Notes under the pieces: generated by a model | Told to the model about the DNA's origin: nothing | The model's database searches: none | The model's input: the letters and a program-made list of their open reading frames with translations, nothing else | Program-made: the position numbers and the translations under genes | NCBI GenBank assembly: GCA_905221145.1 | Contig: CAJNCA010000002.1 | Location: 1 to 64,000 of the forward strand | Length of the DNA stretch: 64,000 nucleotides | Source of the DNA: a bacterium | GTDB taxonomy: Bacteria; Bacillota; Bacilli; Lactobacillales; Streptococcaceae | Direction: 5' to 3' | Shown: in pieces, positions 38,064 to 46,627 of the stretch | How the letters are laid out: each line of letters begins with the position of its first letter | Position numbering within the stretch: the first letter of the stretch is position 1

Positions 38064-38109
38064 AAACAATCTCCACCTTCAATTTTGAAATCGGGGATTG
38101 TTTTATTTT
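38064..38109 (+). terminator. Terminator after mutX
   Basis: An 11-bp stem (38064-38074 with 38093-38103, one wobble), with inner TTCAA/TTGAA pairing, is followed by TTTTATTTTAT. It closely resembles the hairpin at 40374-40415, and its T tract runs into the next promoter. Confidence 0.7.
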
Positions 38110-38110
38110 A

Positions 38111-38119
38111 TGGTATAAT
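38111..38119 (+). promoter_or_regulatory. Extended -10 promoter of the methyltransferase gene
   Basis: TGGTATAAT, an extended -10, 28 nt before ATG 38148. No good -35 is visible, as expected for this class. Confidence 0.65.
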
Positions 38120-38147
38120 CTTAAAATATGAAAGGAAGTACGAGAAA

Positions 38148-38915
38148 ATGGATGATAAAGTAATTGAACAATATGCAAAACAAGATAATCTTGATATTAG
38201 AGTAAAAATACATAAGAAGTATTCAAAAAATAAATTAGGATTTAACAATTGGATATTTTCCAACTACCAAATCACTAATGAAGTAAAGATTCTAGAATTG
38301 GGATGTGGTACAGGAGAACTGTGGAAAAGTAATAGTGATTCTATAGATAAAATGAAGCAGTTGGTTATTACAGATTTTTCTAAAGATATGGTGAGAACAA
38401 CGAGATCAGTGATTGGAAATAGAGACAATGTTAACTATGAAATAATGGATATTCAAAAGATTTCTTTTAAGGATGAAACGTTTGATATTGTTATTGCTAA
38501 TATGCTTCTACATCATGTAAATGATATTCCTAAAGCGCTCTCTGAGGTGAATAGAGTCTTAAAAACAGGCGGAATTTTTTACTGTGCTACTTTTGGTGAA
38601 AATGGAGTTGTAGATTATTTGGCAAGTTTATTTAAAGATGAGGTTAATCAAGATTTGGAAAATAAAACTTTTACTTTACAAAATGGCAAAAGGTACCTGA
38701 GTAGGTATTTTAACTCTGTCGATACATTACTCTATGATGATGAGTTACAGGTAACTAGCATAGATGATCTAGTTAAATATATCCAATCCTTTAAAGGAAT
38801 TTCAGAAATAGGTTCGCTAGAAGAAAAAGTCATTCGTAAAAAATTGGAAATACATTTTCATAAGGGGAAGTTTATTATTCCTAAAGAATACGGTATGTTT
38901 ATTGCTCGAAAGTAA
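38148..38915 (+). CDS. Class I SAM-dependent methyltransferase
   Basis: A 255-residue protein with SAM-binding motif I VKILELGCGTGELW (about 46-59), an acidic end of strand 2 (VITDFSKDMVRTTR), and LHHVNDIPKALSEVNRVLKTGG, the Methyltransf_11/UbiE-like pattern. The substrate is unknown. I chose ATG 38148 because GGAAG lies upstream at good spacing and the -10 sits at 38114; the longer open frame begins upstream of this promoter. It is AT-rich and flanked by mutX and a mutX fragment, suggesting acquisition. Confidence 0.82.
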   Translation: MDDKVIEQYAKQDNLDIRVKIHKKYSKNKLGFNNWIFSNYQITNEVKILELGCGTGELWKSNSDSIDKMKQLVITDFSKDMVRTTRSVIGNRDNVNYEIMDIQKISFKDETFDIVIANMLLHHVNDIPKALSEVNRVLKTGGIFYCATFGENGVVDYLASLFKDEVNQDLENKTFTLQNGKRYLSRYFNSVDTLLYDDELQVTSIDDLVKYIQSFKGISEIGSLEEKVIRKKLEIHFHKGKFIIPKEYGMFIARK

Positions 38916-38959
38916 AATTAAGGGAACGAAATTGTGAAAAATTAAGGAGAAGCTTTTCA

Positions 38960-39010
38960 ATATAAAATCAAGCGGATAGTCTTTAGAGACTGCTATAGCT
39001 GATTTTATAT
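38960..39010. repeat. 51-bp imperfect palindrome
   Basis: ATATAAAATCA (38960-38970) and TGATTTTATAT (39000-39010) are perfect 11-bp inverted arms. Inside, AGTCT-TTAG-AGACT forms a second stem. No T tract follows, so it is not an obvious terminator. It lies between the methyltransferase gene and the mutX fragment, 24 bp from the fragment. It could be a small mobile repeat or a recombination scar. Confidence 0.6.
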
Positions 39011-39033
39011 AAAAGTCTCAATCTTTTGGATTT

Positions 39034-39186
39034 GGAGAAGTTTCTTGGGTTCAAAAAGACCAGATTCCAAACTTGGATCTGGCCTATGATATGTTGCCTT
39101 TGATGGAGATGATGGAAGCTCCGGACAAATCTGAATTTTTCTACCCTCGCTGTACAGAAGACGATTGGGAAAAGAAAATTTTCTAA
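39034..39186 (+). pseudogene. mutX 3' fragment (last 50 codons)
   Basis: The frame reads GEVSWVQKDQIPNLDLAYDM and onward to a terminal WEKKIF and stop. This is nearly the same as residues 106-155 of the intact mutX product, with a few substitutions (S to P, RHR to PRC, E to K). There is no start and no Nudix box, so it cannot make an enzyme. Its stop overlaps the 3' end of the niaR-type gene by 4 nt, probably where a resident mutX once ended. Confidence 0.88.
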
Positions 39187-39698
39187 TCCTTTACCAAATA
39201 ACCAAGTTTATCCAAGGCCTCCTCAATGTAGTGGAGGTCTTGTTGCGTTTCAGCTTCAACTAGGTGGTAATGGATACCATCTGTCAATTCAGATAAAGGT
39301 TTAAAATCAGAATGCTCGACTTGTTCTAGAAAATGCTGCACATCTCTACGACAAGACAGTTTCAGCAAGGTTTCAATTTCTCCATAAACGGGATGGTCAA
39401 TCAAGGTGTTTTGAACACGTCCACCATTATCGACGATAGCAAGGAGTTCCTGACCGATTTCTTCAACTTCATGTTTCACCTTGAAAAGTTTATGAACATA
39501 AGAATTGGTATCAACTTGCTTATAGATGTAGCCACGATTAGTAGATAGGATAGGAGCACCATCGGCTCTCAAAATTGCAATGTCTTGTACAATGACTTGT
39601 CGTGTGACATGAAAATGTTCAGCTAAACTTTGGCCATTGAGGGCTTTAGGAGCTTCTTTCAAAAGTTGGAGCAGGGATTGTTTGCGATCTTTTGTCAT
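39183..39698 (-). CDS. niaR: NiaR-type transcriptional regulator (HTH plus 3H domain)
   Basis: A 171-residue repressor with an N-terminal HTH_11 domain (about 5-60, LNGQSLAEHFHVTRQVIVQDI) and a C-terminal 3H domain with conserved histidines (HPVYGEIE, HSDFKPLSELTDGIHYHL). NiaR proteins sense nicotinic acid and repress niacin uptake and NAD salvage genes. It lies 11 nt downstream of the niacin transporter gene on the same strand. Ligand assignment follows family and context. Confidence 0.85.
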   Translation of the reverse strand: MTKDRKQSLLQLLKEAPKALNGQSLAEHFHVTRQVIVQDIAILRADGAPILSTNRGYIYKQVDTNSYVHKLFKVKHEVEEIGQELLAIVDNGGRVQNTLIDHPVYGEIETLLKLSCRRDVQHFLEQVEHSDFKPLSELTDGIHYHLVEAETQQDLHYIEEALDKLGYLVKD

Positions 39699-39709
39699 AG
39701 TTTTTCCTT

Positions 39710-40237
39710 TTAACGGCGTTTTCGGAGCACTTTATAGACAGCTAGTGCTAATGTATAGTCTACCATACTATGGATAATTGTGCCAAAGCCAACTAGCACA
39801 AATAGAACATAAAACATATTTTCTACATTGGTACCGGAAGTAGCATAAAAAAGGACACAGGCCAATACTTCAGCAAGGGCATGAACAACAGCCAAAACAA
39901 AGTTGAAAATCCAGGAAGCTTTTGGTTTATCTAGGGTATCGGGGAATTTTTGTAGGTAAAGAGCCCCCAAAGTCCCAAAAAAGATATGGGAAAAAGCTCG
40001 AAAAACGATAACCATAGGATATCCAGCCATCAAAAATCCAAAACTAGAGGCTAGGATGACAAAAACTGCCATCAAGGGCGATAAGAACATGGCAATAAAA
40101 ATGGCGATGTGGCTCCCCAAAGTGTAAGAAGCAGGTGGAATGACTATCTTGAAAGGCATAACAATTGGAATCAAAATCGCAATAGCCGTTAAGAGGGCTG
40201 TCATTGTCATAAATTGTGTCTTTTTCCGTGTGTTCAT
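39710..40237 (-). CDS. niaX: Niacin ECF transporter S-component NiaX
   Basis: A 175-residue membrane protein with five or six hydrophobic segments and an N-terminal amphipathic start, the form of an energy-coupling factor substrate-binding subunit. Features include MTALLTAIAILIPIVMPFKIVIPPASYTLGSH. NiaX is the niacin-specific subunit, regulated by and adjacent to NiaR. The shared ECF energising module must be encoded elsewhere. ATG 40237 follows AAGGAGA. Confidence 0.82.
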   Translation of the reverse strand: MNTRKKTQFMTMTALLTAIAILIPIVMPFKIVIPPASYTLGSHIAIFIAMFLSPLMAVFVILASSFGFLMAGYPMVIVFRAFSHIFFGTLGALYLQKFPDTLDKPKASWIFNFVLAVVHALAEVLACVLFYATSGTNVENMFYVLFVLVGFGTIIHSMVDYTLALAVYKVLRKRR

Positions 40238-40255
40238 AAGAATCTCCTTTTTAAC

Positions 40256-40286
40256 TGTATATACACTAGTATAGTACTATAAACAA
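40256..40286 (-). promoter_or_regulatory. niaX promoter with overlapping palindromes
   Basis: Minus strand TTGTTT (40286-40281), 17 nt, TATATA (40263-40258). TGTATATACA (40256-40265) is a perfect palindrome over the -10, and ATAGTACTAT (40271-40280) is another in the spacer. Either or both are good candidates for the NiaR operator. Confidence 0.6.
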
Positions 40287-40373
40287 GACAATAAAGCAAG
40301 GATTTACTTGGGTTTATAGGTCATTTTTAAGTTGAAAGCTGGTAAAAATTTCACTAAAAAACAAACTACATCA

Positions 40374-40415
40374 AACAAAATCTCCACCTTCAAGCTTGAA
40401 AGCGGAGATTGTTTT
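40374..40415. terminator. Hairpin terminator next to panT
   Basis: AATCTCC (40379-40385) pairs with GGAGATT (40404-40410), extended inside by CTTCAAGCTTGAAAG. It lies immediately after the panT stop on the minus strand, and a plus-strand T tract suggests it works both ways. Near-copy of the hairpin at 38064. Confidence 0.7.
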
Positions 40416-40978
40416 TATTTCTTCAAGGTTTGTAGTCGTGGAACAATAGCTAAGGTCAGAACTGCAGAAATGACTAATTCAGCAATCGAATTTGTCGAGA
40501 TAACAGTTGCTAGGAGTTTTTGGATATTACCATCAAAAACATTTCCAAAAAGGTAGAAAATTCCACCAAGTACAAAGACTGTGTTGGTAAGTGAACCAAG
40601 GGCACCAGCTAAAATCAGACCAGCCTTGTTTTTCATTAGTTTATAGACTAGATACGGAGTTAAACCAATCAAAATACGTGGGACAATGGCAATGATAGCT
40701 GAGTAGATATTTCCATTTGGTACGAAGGGAGAGAAGAGGTAGCTTGTCGGTAGAATTGTAATTGTGTTAACCGTCAAGCTAAGTAGCCCCATCAAAAATC
40801 CAAGTGTAACCCCAACGCGTGGACCGTAGATAATGCTGGCAATAATGACAGGAATATGAACGATGGTCGGTTTGATTGGGAATGGAAAAAGGTTAAAGAT
40901 AAGTGAGCTCAGAAAGTGTATCACGAGCATGGTTGCAAAAAAGATAGCAATGGGTGCAATATTAGAGCGTTTTTTCAT
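40415..40978 (-). CDS. panT: Pantothenate ECF transporter S-component (PanT-like)
   Basis: A 187-residue membrane protein with about six hydrophobic segments, typical of ECF S-components, with KPTIVHIPVIIASIIYGPRVGVTLGFLMG in the middle. It overlaps coaC by 17 nt and follows coaB and coaC, the enzymes that use phosphopantothenate. Pantothenate is therefore the likely substrate, as described for PanT in related streptococci. Confidence 0.78.
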   Translation of the reverse strand: MKKRSNIAPIAIFFATMLVIHFLSSLIFNLFPFPIKPTIVHIPVIIASIIYGPRVGVTLGFLMGLLSLTVNTITILPTSYLFSPFVPNGNIYSAIIAIVPRILIGLTPYLVYKLMKNKAGLILAGALGSLTNTVFVLGGIFYLFGNVFDGNIQKLLATVISTNSIAELVISAVLTLAIVPRLQTLKK

Positions 40979-41513
40979 CGAGAGTTTCCTTTATTCTTTC
41001 TAAAATAATTGTGAGGTCAGCTAAAGCTCCTCGTCCGTGGTCTCCACAAGCTAGTAGGGATTCCTTAGGAGCAATCAGCTGATAGCCGTAGCTTTCTAAT
41101 GTTTTCAGATTAGCCTGAGTTGCTGGATGGTCATACATTTTTGTATTCATTGCTGGTGCGATGAGTCTTGGGATATGACTTGGCAGGGCTAAAGCCGTAC
41201 TGGTCACCATGTTGTCCGCAAAGCCGTAGGCTAGTTTTGCAATAGTGTTAGCAGTTGCAGGGGCTACGATAAATAAATCCGCCTTTTTTCCCAGTTCGAT
41301 ATGATTGACTTGATCGGGATAAGGTTCCTTCATGACATCCAAGTGGACAGGATTCTGTGAGAGTACTTGTAGTGTTAAAGGTTGGATAAACTCTGTAGCA
41401 GCCTGAGTTATTAAGACAGTGACTTGATGGCCTTGTTTTTTTAGAGAACTGACTAAATCTGCCGACTTGTAAGAGGCGATTGAGCCCGTTACAGCCAAGA
41501 GAATATGTGCCAT
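40962..41513 (-). CDS. coaC: Phosphopantothenoylcysteine decarboxylase
   Basis: A 183-residue flavoprotein that makes 4'-phosphopantetheine. Landmarks are LLAVTGSIASYKSADLVSSL (4-23), VAPATANTIAKLAYGFADNM and the APAMNTKMYDHPA active-site segment. In this species CoaB and CoaC are separate proteins, not a fusion. It follows coaB by 11 nt and overlaps panT. Confidence 0.92.
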   Translation of the reverse strand: MAHILLAVTGSIASYKSADLVSSLKKQGHQVTVLITQAATEFIQPLTLQVLSQNPVHLDVMKEPYPDQVNHIELGKKADLFIVAPATANTIAKLAYGFADNMVTSTALALPSHIPRLIAPAMNTKMYDHPATQANLKTLESYGYQLIAPKESLLACGDHGRGALADLTIILERIKETLDEKTL

Positions 41514-41524
41514 AGCTTTCCTTT

Positions 41525-42214
41525 CTATGAATGATAGGCTTGAATTTTTTCAAGGAGGAGTTTTGCAACTTCTTCTTTAGTCTGGACTGTTTGAAGCTGT
41601 TCTTTCTCAACAAAGATAGCTCTGTGCTGGTTTGCTGAGATTTGAGTGAGGTCATTTGCGATAATCAAGTCTGCTTGGTTCTTGATAAGACTTTTTCTGG
41701 CAATCTCGATGAGATAATCCTCAGAGACATCAACCAGCAGTTTAAAGCCAATCAGATGAATAGCAGGATTCCATTCCTTGACTAGGGATATGATTTTGGG
41801 TGTTTTTTTCAGAAACAAAACCTGAACCTCATCAGTTGAAGAAATCTTAGCTTGATGATTTTGCTTGTTTAAAAATTCCTCTAGATTGGAACTAGCCTGA
41901 ACTTCCTCCAGCCCTGTCATATAAACAGGAGTGTAATCAGATACAGCCATTGAGTGAATCAAGACCTGATAGTCCTTGACACGTTCTTGCATTTCAAGGA
42001 GAAGGTCGTTTGTATTGTTAATTTCTCGAATGTTTAGGTTGGGATGGGCTTCTGGCTTCAGAGCTCGTTTTGTTGTTATCAGACAAACTTCATGCCCTGC
42101 AGCAAGCAGGGTTTCTGTGATGATTTTCCCTAAGCGTCCTGTGGAATGGTTAGTGATAGAGCGGACACTATCGATAGCTTCACTGGTACCGCCCGATGTA
42201 ACTAAAATTTTCAT
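41525..42214 (-). CDS. coaB: Phosphopantothenate-cysteine ligase
   Basis: Joins cysteine to 4'-phosphopantothenate using CTP. The 229-residue protein begins MKILVTSGGTSEAIDSVRSI, the nucleotide-binding start of CoaB, and includes FLKKTPKIISLVK and NDL. I place the start at ATG 42214. A GTG at 42229 would overlap the -10 hexamer. No ribosome binding site precedes the ATG and the promoter lies 6 nt upstream, so the mRNA may be leaderless. First gene of coaB-coaC-panT. Confidence 0.9.
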   Translation of the reverse strand: MKILVTSGGTSEAIDSVRSITNHSTGRLGKIITETLLAAGHEVCLITTKRALKPEAHPNLNIREINNTNDLLLEMQERVKDYQVLIHSMAVSDYTPVYMTGLEEVQASSNLEEFLNKQNHQAKISSTDEVQVLFLKKTPKIISLVKEWNPAIHLIGFKLLVDVSEDYLIEIARKSLIKNQADLIIANDLTQISANQHRAIFVEKEQLQTVQTKEEVAKLLLEKIQAYHS

Positions 42215-42220
42215 AGCACT

Positions 42221-42249
42221 ATTGTACACAAAAATAAACGGTAAGTAAA
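42221..42249 (-). promoter_or_regulatory. coaB promoter, 6 nt from the start codon
   Basis: Minus strand TTTACT (42249-42244), 17 nt, TACAAT (42226-42221), then only 6 nt (42220-42215) before ATG 42214. Transcription would start at or next to the A of the ATG. Confidence 0.6.
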
Positions 42250-42350
42250 ATGAAAGTGATAAAATTTTGGTAAAAGGAAAGAATATAGTTTCAAACTATA
42301 AAGCCATATAAAATTTAAGAAAGGGCTCTAAAAACCTTAAAAATAGAGAT

Positions 42351-42406
42351 ATTTACGAACGTTTAGAGAGTTTAAGGATGTTAAAAATCTTGTTTTGTGT
42401 TATAAT
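42351..42406 (+). promoter_or_regulatory. fhs promoter with possible PurBox
   Basis: TATAAT at 42401-42406 is the likely -10, with no clear -35. ATTTACGAACGTT (42351-42363) resembles the PurR box AWWWCCGAACWWT at 11 of 13 positions. PurR control of one-carbon genes is known in lactococci, but this site is imperfect and closer to the start than usual. Confidence 0.4.
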
Positions 42407-42439
42407 GAATTATCATATAAGAGGTTAGAGGAGTTTTGA

Positions 42440-44110
42440 ATGAAAACAGATATTGAAATCGCACAGAGTATTGAGTTGAAGCCAATTGTTGATGTTGTAG
42501 AGAAACTTGGTATTTCTTACGACGATTTGGAGTTGTATGGAAAGTACAAGGCTAAGCTCAGCTTTGATAAAATTCGTGCAGTTGAGAGCAATCCAGTTGG
42601 GAAATTGATTTTGGTTACTGCCATCAATCCAACACCTGCAGGTGAAGGGAAATCAACCATTACCATTGGTCTTGCGGACGCCTTGAATAAGATTGGCAAG
42701 AAAACTATGATTGCAATCCGCGAACCGTCTCTTGGTCCAGTAATGGGAATTAAGGGTGGTGCTGCAGGTGGTGGTTATGCCCAAGTTCTACCAATGGAAG
42801 ACATCAACCTCCACTTTACTGGAGACATGCATGCCATTACAACTGCTAACAATGCTCTTTCAGCCTTGATTGACAATCACTTGCACCAAGGGAATGAGCT
42901 AGGAATTGACCAACGCCGTATTCTCTGGAAACGTGTAGTGGACTTGAACGATCGCGCCCTTCGTCATGTAACCGTTGGACTTGGTGGTCCTCTAAACGGT
43001 ATTCCTCGTGAGGATGGTTTTGATATTACAGTTGCTTCTGAAATCATGGCAATTCTTTGTTTGGCAACGGACATCGAGGACTTGAAACGCCGTTTGTCTA
43101 ATATCGTTATCGGATATCGTTACGACCGTACACCAGTTTCTGTAGGTGATTTGCAGGTTGAGGGTGCTTTAGCATTGATTTTGAAGGATGCTATTAAGCC
43201 AAACTTAGTTCAGACAATTTATGGAACGCCTGCCTTTGTTCACGGTGGTCCATTTGCCAATATCGCTCATGGATGTAACTCTGTTTTGGCAACAAGCACA
43301 GCCCTTCACTTGGCTGATTACACAGTTACTGAAGCTGGTTTTGGTGCGGACCTTGGTGCTGAAAAATTCCTTGATATCAAGACACCAAACTTGCCAACTT
43401 CTCCAGATGCAGTAGTTATTGTCGCAACCCTTCGTGCCCTTAAGATGAATGGTGGTGTGGCTAAAGATGCTCTTACAGAGGAAAATGTGGAAGCAGTTCG
43501 TGCAGGTTTTGCCAACTTGAAACGCCACGTTGAAAATATCCGTAAGTTTGGTATTCCAGCAGTTGTAGCTATCAACGAATTTGTTTCTGATACAGAAGCT
43601 GAAATCGCAGCCTTGAAAGAACTCTGTGCCTCAATTGATGTACCAGTAGAGTTGGCTAGTGTCTGGGCTAATGGTGCAGAAGGTGGTGTAGCTCTTGCTG
43701 AAACTCTTGTCAAGACAATCGCTGAAAACCCAGCCAACTATACACGTCTTTATGACAATGAACTTTCTGTTCAAGAAAAGATTGAAAAGATTGTTACTGA
43801 AATCTACCGTGGTAGCAAAGTAAACTTTGAGAAGAAAGCTCAAACACAAATCGCTCAAATCGTTCAAAACGGATGGGACAAATTGCCAATCTGTATGGCT
43901 AAAACTCAGTATAGTTTCTCTGATAATCCAAATGCCCTTGGAGCACCAGAAAACTTTGAAATTACCATTCGTGAATTGGTACCAAAATTAGGTGCAGGCT
44001 TCATCGTTGCCTTAACTGGGGACGTGATGACTATGCCAGGTCTTCCAAAACGTCCAGCCGCTCTTAATATGGATGTTGAAAGTGATGGAACAGTCCTAGG
44101 CTTGTTCTAG
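42440..44110 (+). CDS. fhs: Formate-tetrahydrofolate ligase
   Basis: Makes 10-formyltetrahydrofolate from formate, ATP and tetrahydrofolate, feeding purine and formyl-Met synthesis. The 556-residue protein has the P-loop TPAGEGKST (65-73), [23 protein letters not shown], and the C-terminal [16 protein letters not shown]. It starts at ATG 42440 behind TAGAGGAG. Monocistronic, with its own promoter and terminator. Confidence 0.95.
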   Translation: MKTDIEIAQSIELKPIVDVVEKLGISYDDLELYGKYKAKLSFDKIRAVESNPVGKLILVTAINPTPAGEGKSTITIGLADALNKIGKKTMIAIREPSLGPVMGIKGGAAGGGYAQVLPMEDINLHFTGDMHAITTANNALSALIDNHLHQGNELGIDQRRILWKRVVDLNDRALRHVTVGLGGPLNGIPREDGFDITVASEIMAILCLATDIEDLKRRLSNIVIGYRYDRTPVSVGDLQVEGALALILKDAIKPNLVQTIYGTPAFVHGGPFANIAHGCNSVLATSTALHLADYTVTEAGFGADLGAEKFLDIKTPNLPTSPDAVVIVATLRALKMNGGVAKDALTEENVEAVRAGFANLKRHVENIRKFGIPAVVAINEFVSDTEAEIAALKELCASIDVPVELASVWANGAEGGVALAETLVKTIAENPANYTRLYDNELSVQEKIEKIVTEIYRGSKVNFEKKAQTQIAQIVQNGWDKLPICMAKTQYSFSDNPNALGAPENFEITIRELVPKLGAGFIVALTGDVMTMPGLPKRPAALNMDVESDGTVLGLF

Positions 44111-44127
44111 TAAATTGCAATTGATTT

Positions 44128-44164
44128 AAATGAGTTTGGAAATACGATCCAAGCTCATTTTCTT
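44128..44164 (+). terminator. Terminator after fhs
   Basis: AAATGAGTTTGGA pairs with TCCAAGCTCATTT (one wobble), followed by TCTT, 17 nt after the fhs stop. Confidence 0.75.
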
Positions 44165-44293
44165 ATCAAGTTCTAAGGAGTTGTTTTCAGCTAATGAAAG
44201 AGTTGACTTCTAGACGCAATCAGTCTAGGTAAAGATATTTTCCCTGATTTCTGATATAATAGAAATATTGACTTCAAGAGTAAGGAAGAGAAG

Positions 44294-46585
44294 ATGAACG
44301 CATTATTAAATGGAATGAATGACCGTCAGGCTGAGGCGGTGCAAACGACAGAAGGTCCCTTGTTGATCATGGCGGGGGCTGGTTCTGGAAAGACCCGTGT
44401 TTTGACCCACCGTATCGCTTATTTGATTGATGAAAAGCTGGTCAATCCTTGGAATATCTTGGCCATTACCTTTACCAATAAGGCTGCGCGTGAGATGAAG
44501 GAACGTGCTTATAGCCTCAATCCAGCTACTCAGGACTGTCTGATTGCGACCTTCCACTCCATGTGTGTTCGTATCCTGCGTCGCGATGCGGACCATATTG
44601 GCTACAATCGTAATTTTACTATTGTAGATCCTGGTGAACAGCGAACTCTCATGAAACGTATTCTCAAGCAGTTGAACTTGGATCCTAAAAAATGGAATGA
44701 ACGGAGCATTTTAGGGACTATTTCCAATGCTAAGAATGATTTGATTGATGATGTGACTTATGCTGCCCAAGCTGGCGATATGTACACGCAAATCGTGGCC
44801 CAGTGTTATACAGCCTATCAGAAGGAGCTTCGTCAGTCTGAGTCTGTTGACTTTGATGATTTGATTATGCTGACCTTGCGTCTCTTTGATCAAAATCCTG
44901 ATGTCTTGACCTACTACCAACAGAAGTTTCAGTACATCCACGTTGATGAGTACCAAGATACTAACCATGCCCAGTATCAATTGGTCAAACTCTTGGCTTC
45001 CCGTTTTAAAAATATCTGTGTGGTTGGGGATGCGGATCAGTCTATCTACGGTTGGCGTGGTGCTGATATGCAGAATATCTTGGATTTCGAAAAGGATTAC
45101 CCTCAAGCCAAGGTTGTTTTGTTAGAGGAGAATTACCGTTCAACCAAAATCATTCTCCAAGCGGCTAACGAAGTTATTAAAAACAATAAAAACCGCCGTC
45201 CTAAGAATCTCTGGACCCAAAATGCGGATGGGGAGCAAATCGTATACTATCGTGCCAATGATGAGCTGGATGAGGCTGTATTTGTAGCCAGAACCATTGA
45301 TGAACTTAGTCGCAACCAAAATTTCCTTCACAAGGATTTTGCAGTTCTCTATCGTACAAACGCCCAGTCTCGTACTATTGAGGAAGCCCTACTCAAGTCC
45401 AATATTCCTTATACAATGGTCGGCGGAACCAAGTTCTACAGTCGTAAGGAAATCCGCGATATTATCGCTTATCTCAACCTCATTGCCAATTTGAGTGACA
45501 ATATCAGTTTTGAACGTATTATCAACGAGCCAAAACGTGGAATTGGGCCAGGAACGGTTGAGAAAATCCGTGATTTTGCGAATATGCAAAATATGTCCAT
45601 GCTAGATGCTTCAGCAAATATTATGTTGTCTGGAATCAAAGGTAAGGCAGCCCAATCTATCTGGGATTTTGCTAATATGATTCTTGATTTACGGGAACAG
45701 CTAGACCACTTAACTATTACAGAGTTGGTTGAGGCGGTTCTAGAAAAAACAGGTTACGTCGATATTCTCAATGCCCAAGCGACTCTGGAAAGCAAGGCTC
45801 GAGTTGAAAATATCGAAGAGTTCCTCTCTGTGACGAAAAACTTTGACGACACCTCTGATGGGACAGAAGATGAAACTGGTTTGGATAAACTGAGTCGTTT
45901 CTTAAATGACTTGGCCTTGATTGCGGACACAGATTCAGGTAGTCAGGAGACATCAGAAGTGACCTTGATGACCCTGCATGCTGCTAAAGGTCTCGAGTTT
46001 CCAGTTGTCTTTTTGATTGGGATGGAAGAAAATGTCTTTCCACTTAGCCGTGCGGCTGAAGATCAAGATGAATTGGAAGAAGAGCGTCGTCTTGCCTATG
46101 TAGGTATCACACGTGCAGAGAAAATTCTCTATCTGACCAATGCCAACTCACGCCTGCTTTTTGGTTGTACCAACTACAACCGTCCGACTCGTTTTATTAA
46201 CGAAATCAGTTCAGACTTGCTTGAGTATCAAGGATTGGCCCGTCCAGCAAATACAAGCTTTAAGGCATCTTATAGCAGTGGTGGGGTTGCCTTCGGTCAA
46301 GGTATGAGTCTTGCCCAGGCCATCCAAGACCGTAAACGTGGCGCGGCACCAAAATCTATCCAGTCAAGCGGTCTTCCATTTGGTCAATTTTCAGCTGGTG
46401 TAAAATCAGCGTCTAGCGAGACAAATTGGTCCATTGGTGACATTGCTCTCCATAAGAAATGGGGCGAAGGAACTGTTCTGGAAGTCTCAGGTAGCGGTGC
46501 TACGCAGGAATTGAAAATCAATTTCCCAGAAGTAGGTTTGAAAAAACTTTTAGCCAGTGTAGCTCCAATTGAGAAAAAAATCTAA
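44294..46585 (+). CDS. pcrA: ATP-dependent DNA helicase PcrA
   Basis: A superfamily 1A 3'-5' helicase for repair, plasmid replication and clearing RecA filaments. The 763-residue protein has motif [17 protein letters not shown] (26-41), [31 protein letters not shown] and the late motifs [18 protein letters not shown] and [13 protein letters not shown]. The C-terminal tail (about 680-760) ends in a PcrA-type tudor-like domain ([17 protein letters not shown]). A TATAAT at 44255-44260 and GGAAGAG precede ATG 44294. Confidence 0.94.
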   Translation: MNALLNGMNDRQAEAVQTTEGPLLIMAGAGSGKTRVLTHRIAYLIDEKLVNPWNILAITFTNKAAREMKERAYSLNPATQDCLIATFHSMCVRILRRDADHIGYNRNFTIVDPGEQRTLMKRILKQLNLDPKKWNERSILGTISNAKNDLIDDVTYAAQAGDMYTQIVAQCYTAYQKELRQSESVDFDDLIMLTLRLFDQNPDVLTYYQQKFQYIHVDEYQDTNHAQYQLVKLLASRFKNICVVGDADQSIYGWRGADMQNILDFEKDYPQAKVVLLEENYRSTKIILQAANEVIKNNKNRRPKNLWTQNADGEQIVYYRANDELDEAVFVARTIDELSRNQNFLHKDFAVLYRTNAQSRTIEEALLKSNIPYTMVGGTKFYSRKEIRDIIAYLNLIANLSDNISFERIINEPKRGIGPGTVEKIRDFANMQNMSMLDASANIMLSGIKGKAAQSIWDFANMILDLREQLDHLTITELVEAVLEKTGYVDILNAQATLESKARVENIEEFLSVTKNFDDTSDGTEDETGLDKLSRFLNDLALIADTDSGSQETSEVTLMTLHAAKGLEFPVVFLIGMEENVFPLSRAAEDQDELEEERRLAYVGITRAEKILYLTNANSRLLFGCTNYNRPTRFINEISSDLLEYQGLARPANTSFKASYSSGGVAFGQGMSLAQAIQDRKRGAAPKSIQSSGLPFGQFSAGVKSASSETNWSIGDIALHKKWGEGTVLEVSGSGATQELKINFPEVGLKKLLASVAPIEKKI

Positions 46586-46591
46586 TTTTCC

Positions 46592-46627
46592 ATCCTTCTC
46601 ACGAATAATAAAGTGAGGAGGATTTTT
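46592..46627 (+). promoter_or_regulatory. Hairpin holding the radC cin-box and ribosome binding site
   Basis: ATCCTTCTCAC (46592-46602) pairs with GTGAGGAGGAT (46613-46623), 11 bp with one wobble, loop of 10 nt, then TTTT. The CACGAATA competence box (46600-46607) spans the 5' arm and loop. The radC ribosome binding site GAGGAGG (46615-46621) is the 3' arm. It may end pcrA transcripts and mask radC translation in read-through RNA. Confidence 0.7.
46600..46607 (+). promoter_or_regulatory. ComX (SigX) cin-box of radC
   Basis: CACGAATA differs from the TACGAATA consensus only at the first base and lies 20 nt before the radC ATG. radC belongs to the late-competence regulon in pneumococcus (established), which supports the call. 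Confidence 0.75.

Noticed and set aside
38085..38147. Upstream extension of the methyltransferase gene
   Set aside because: It would start before the TGGTATAAT promoter and inside the terminator. ATG 38148 has a ribosome binding site.
42230..42439. Tetrahydrofolate riboswitch upstream of fhs
   Set aside because: I could not draw the conserved junction and pseudoknot. Only a promoter and a weak PurBox-like site are visible.
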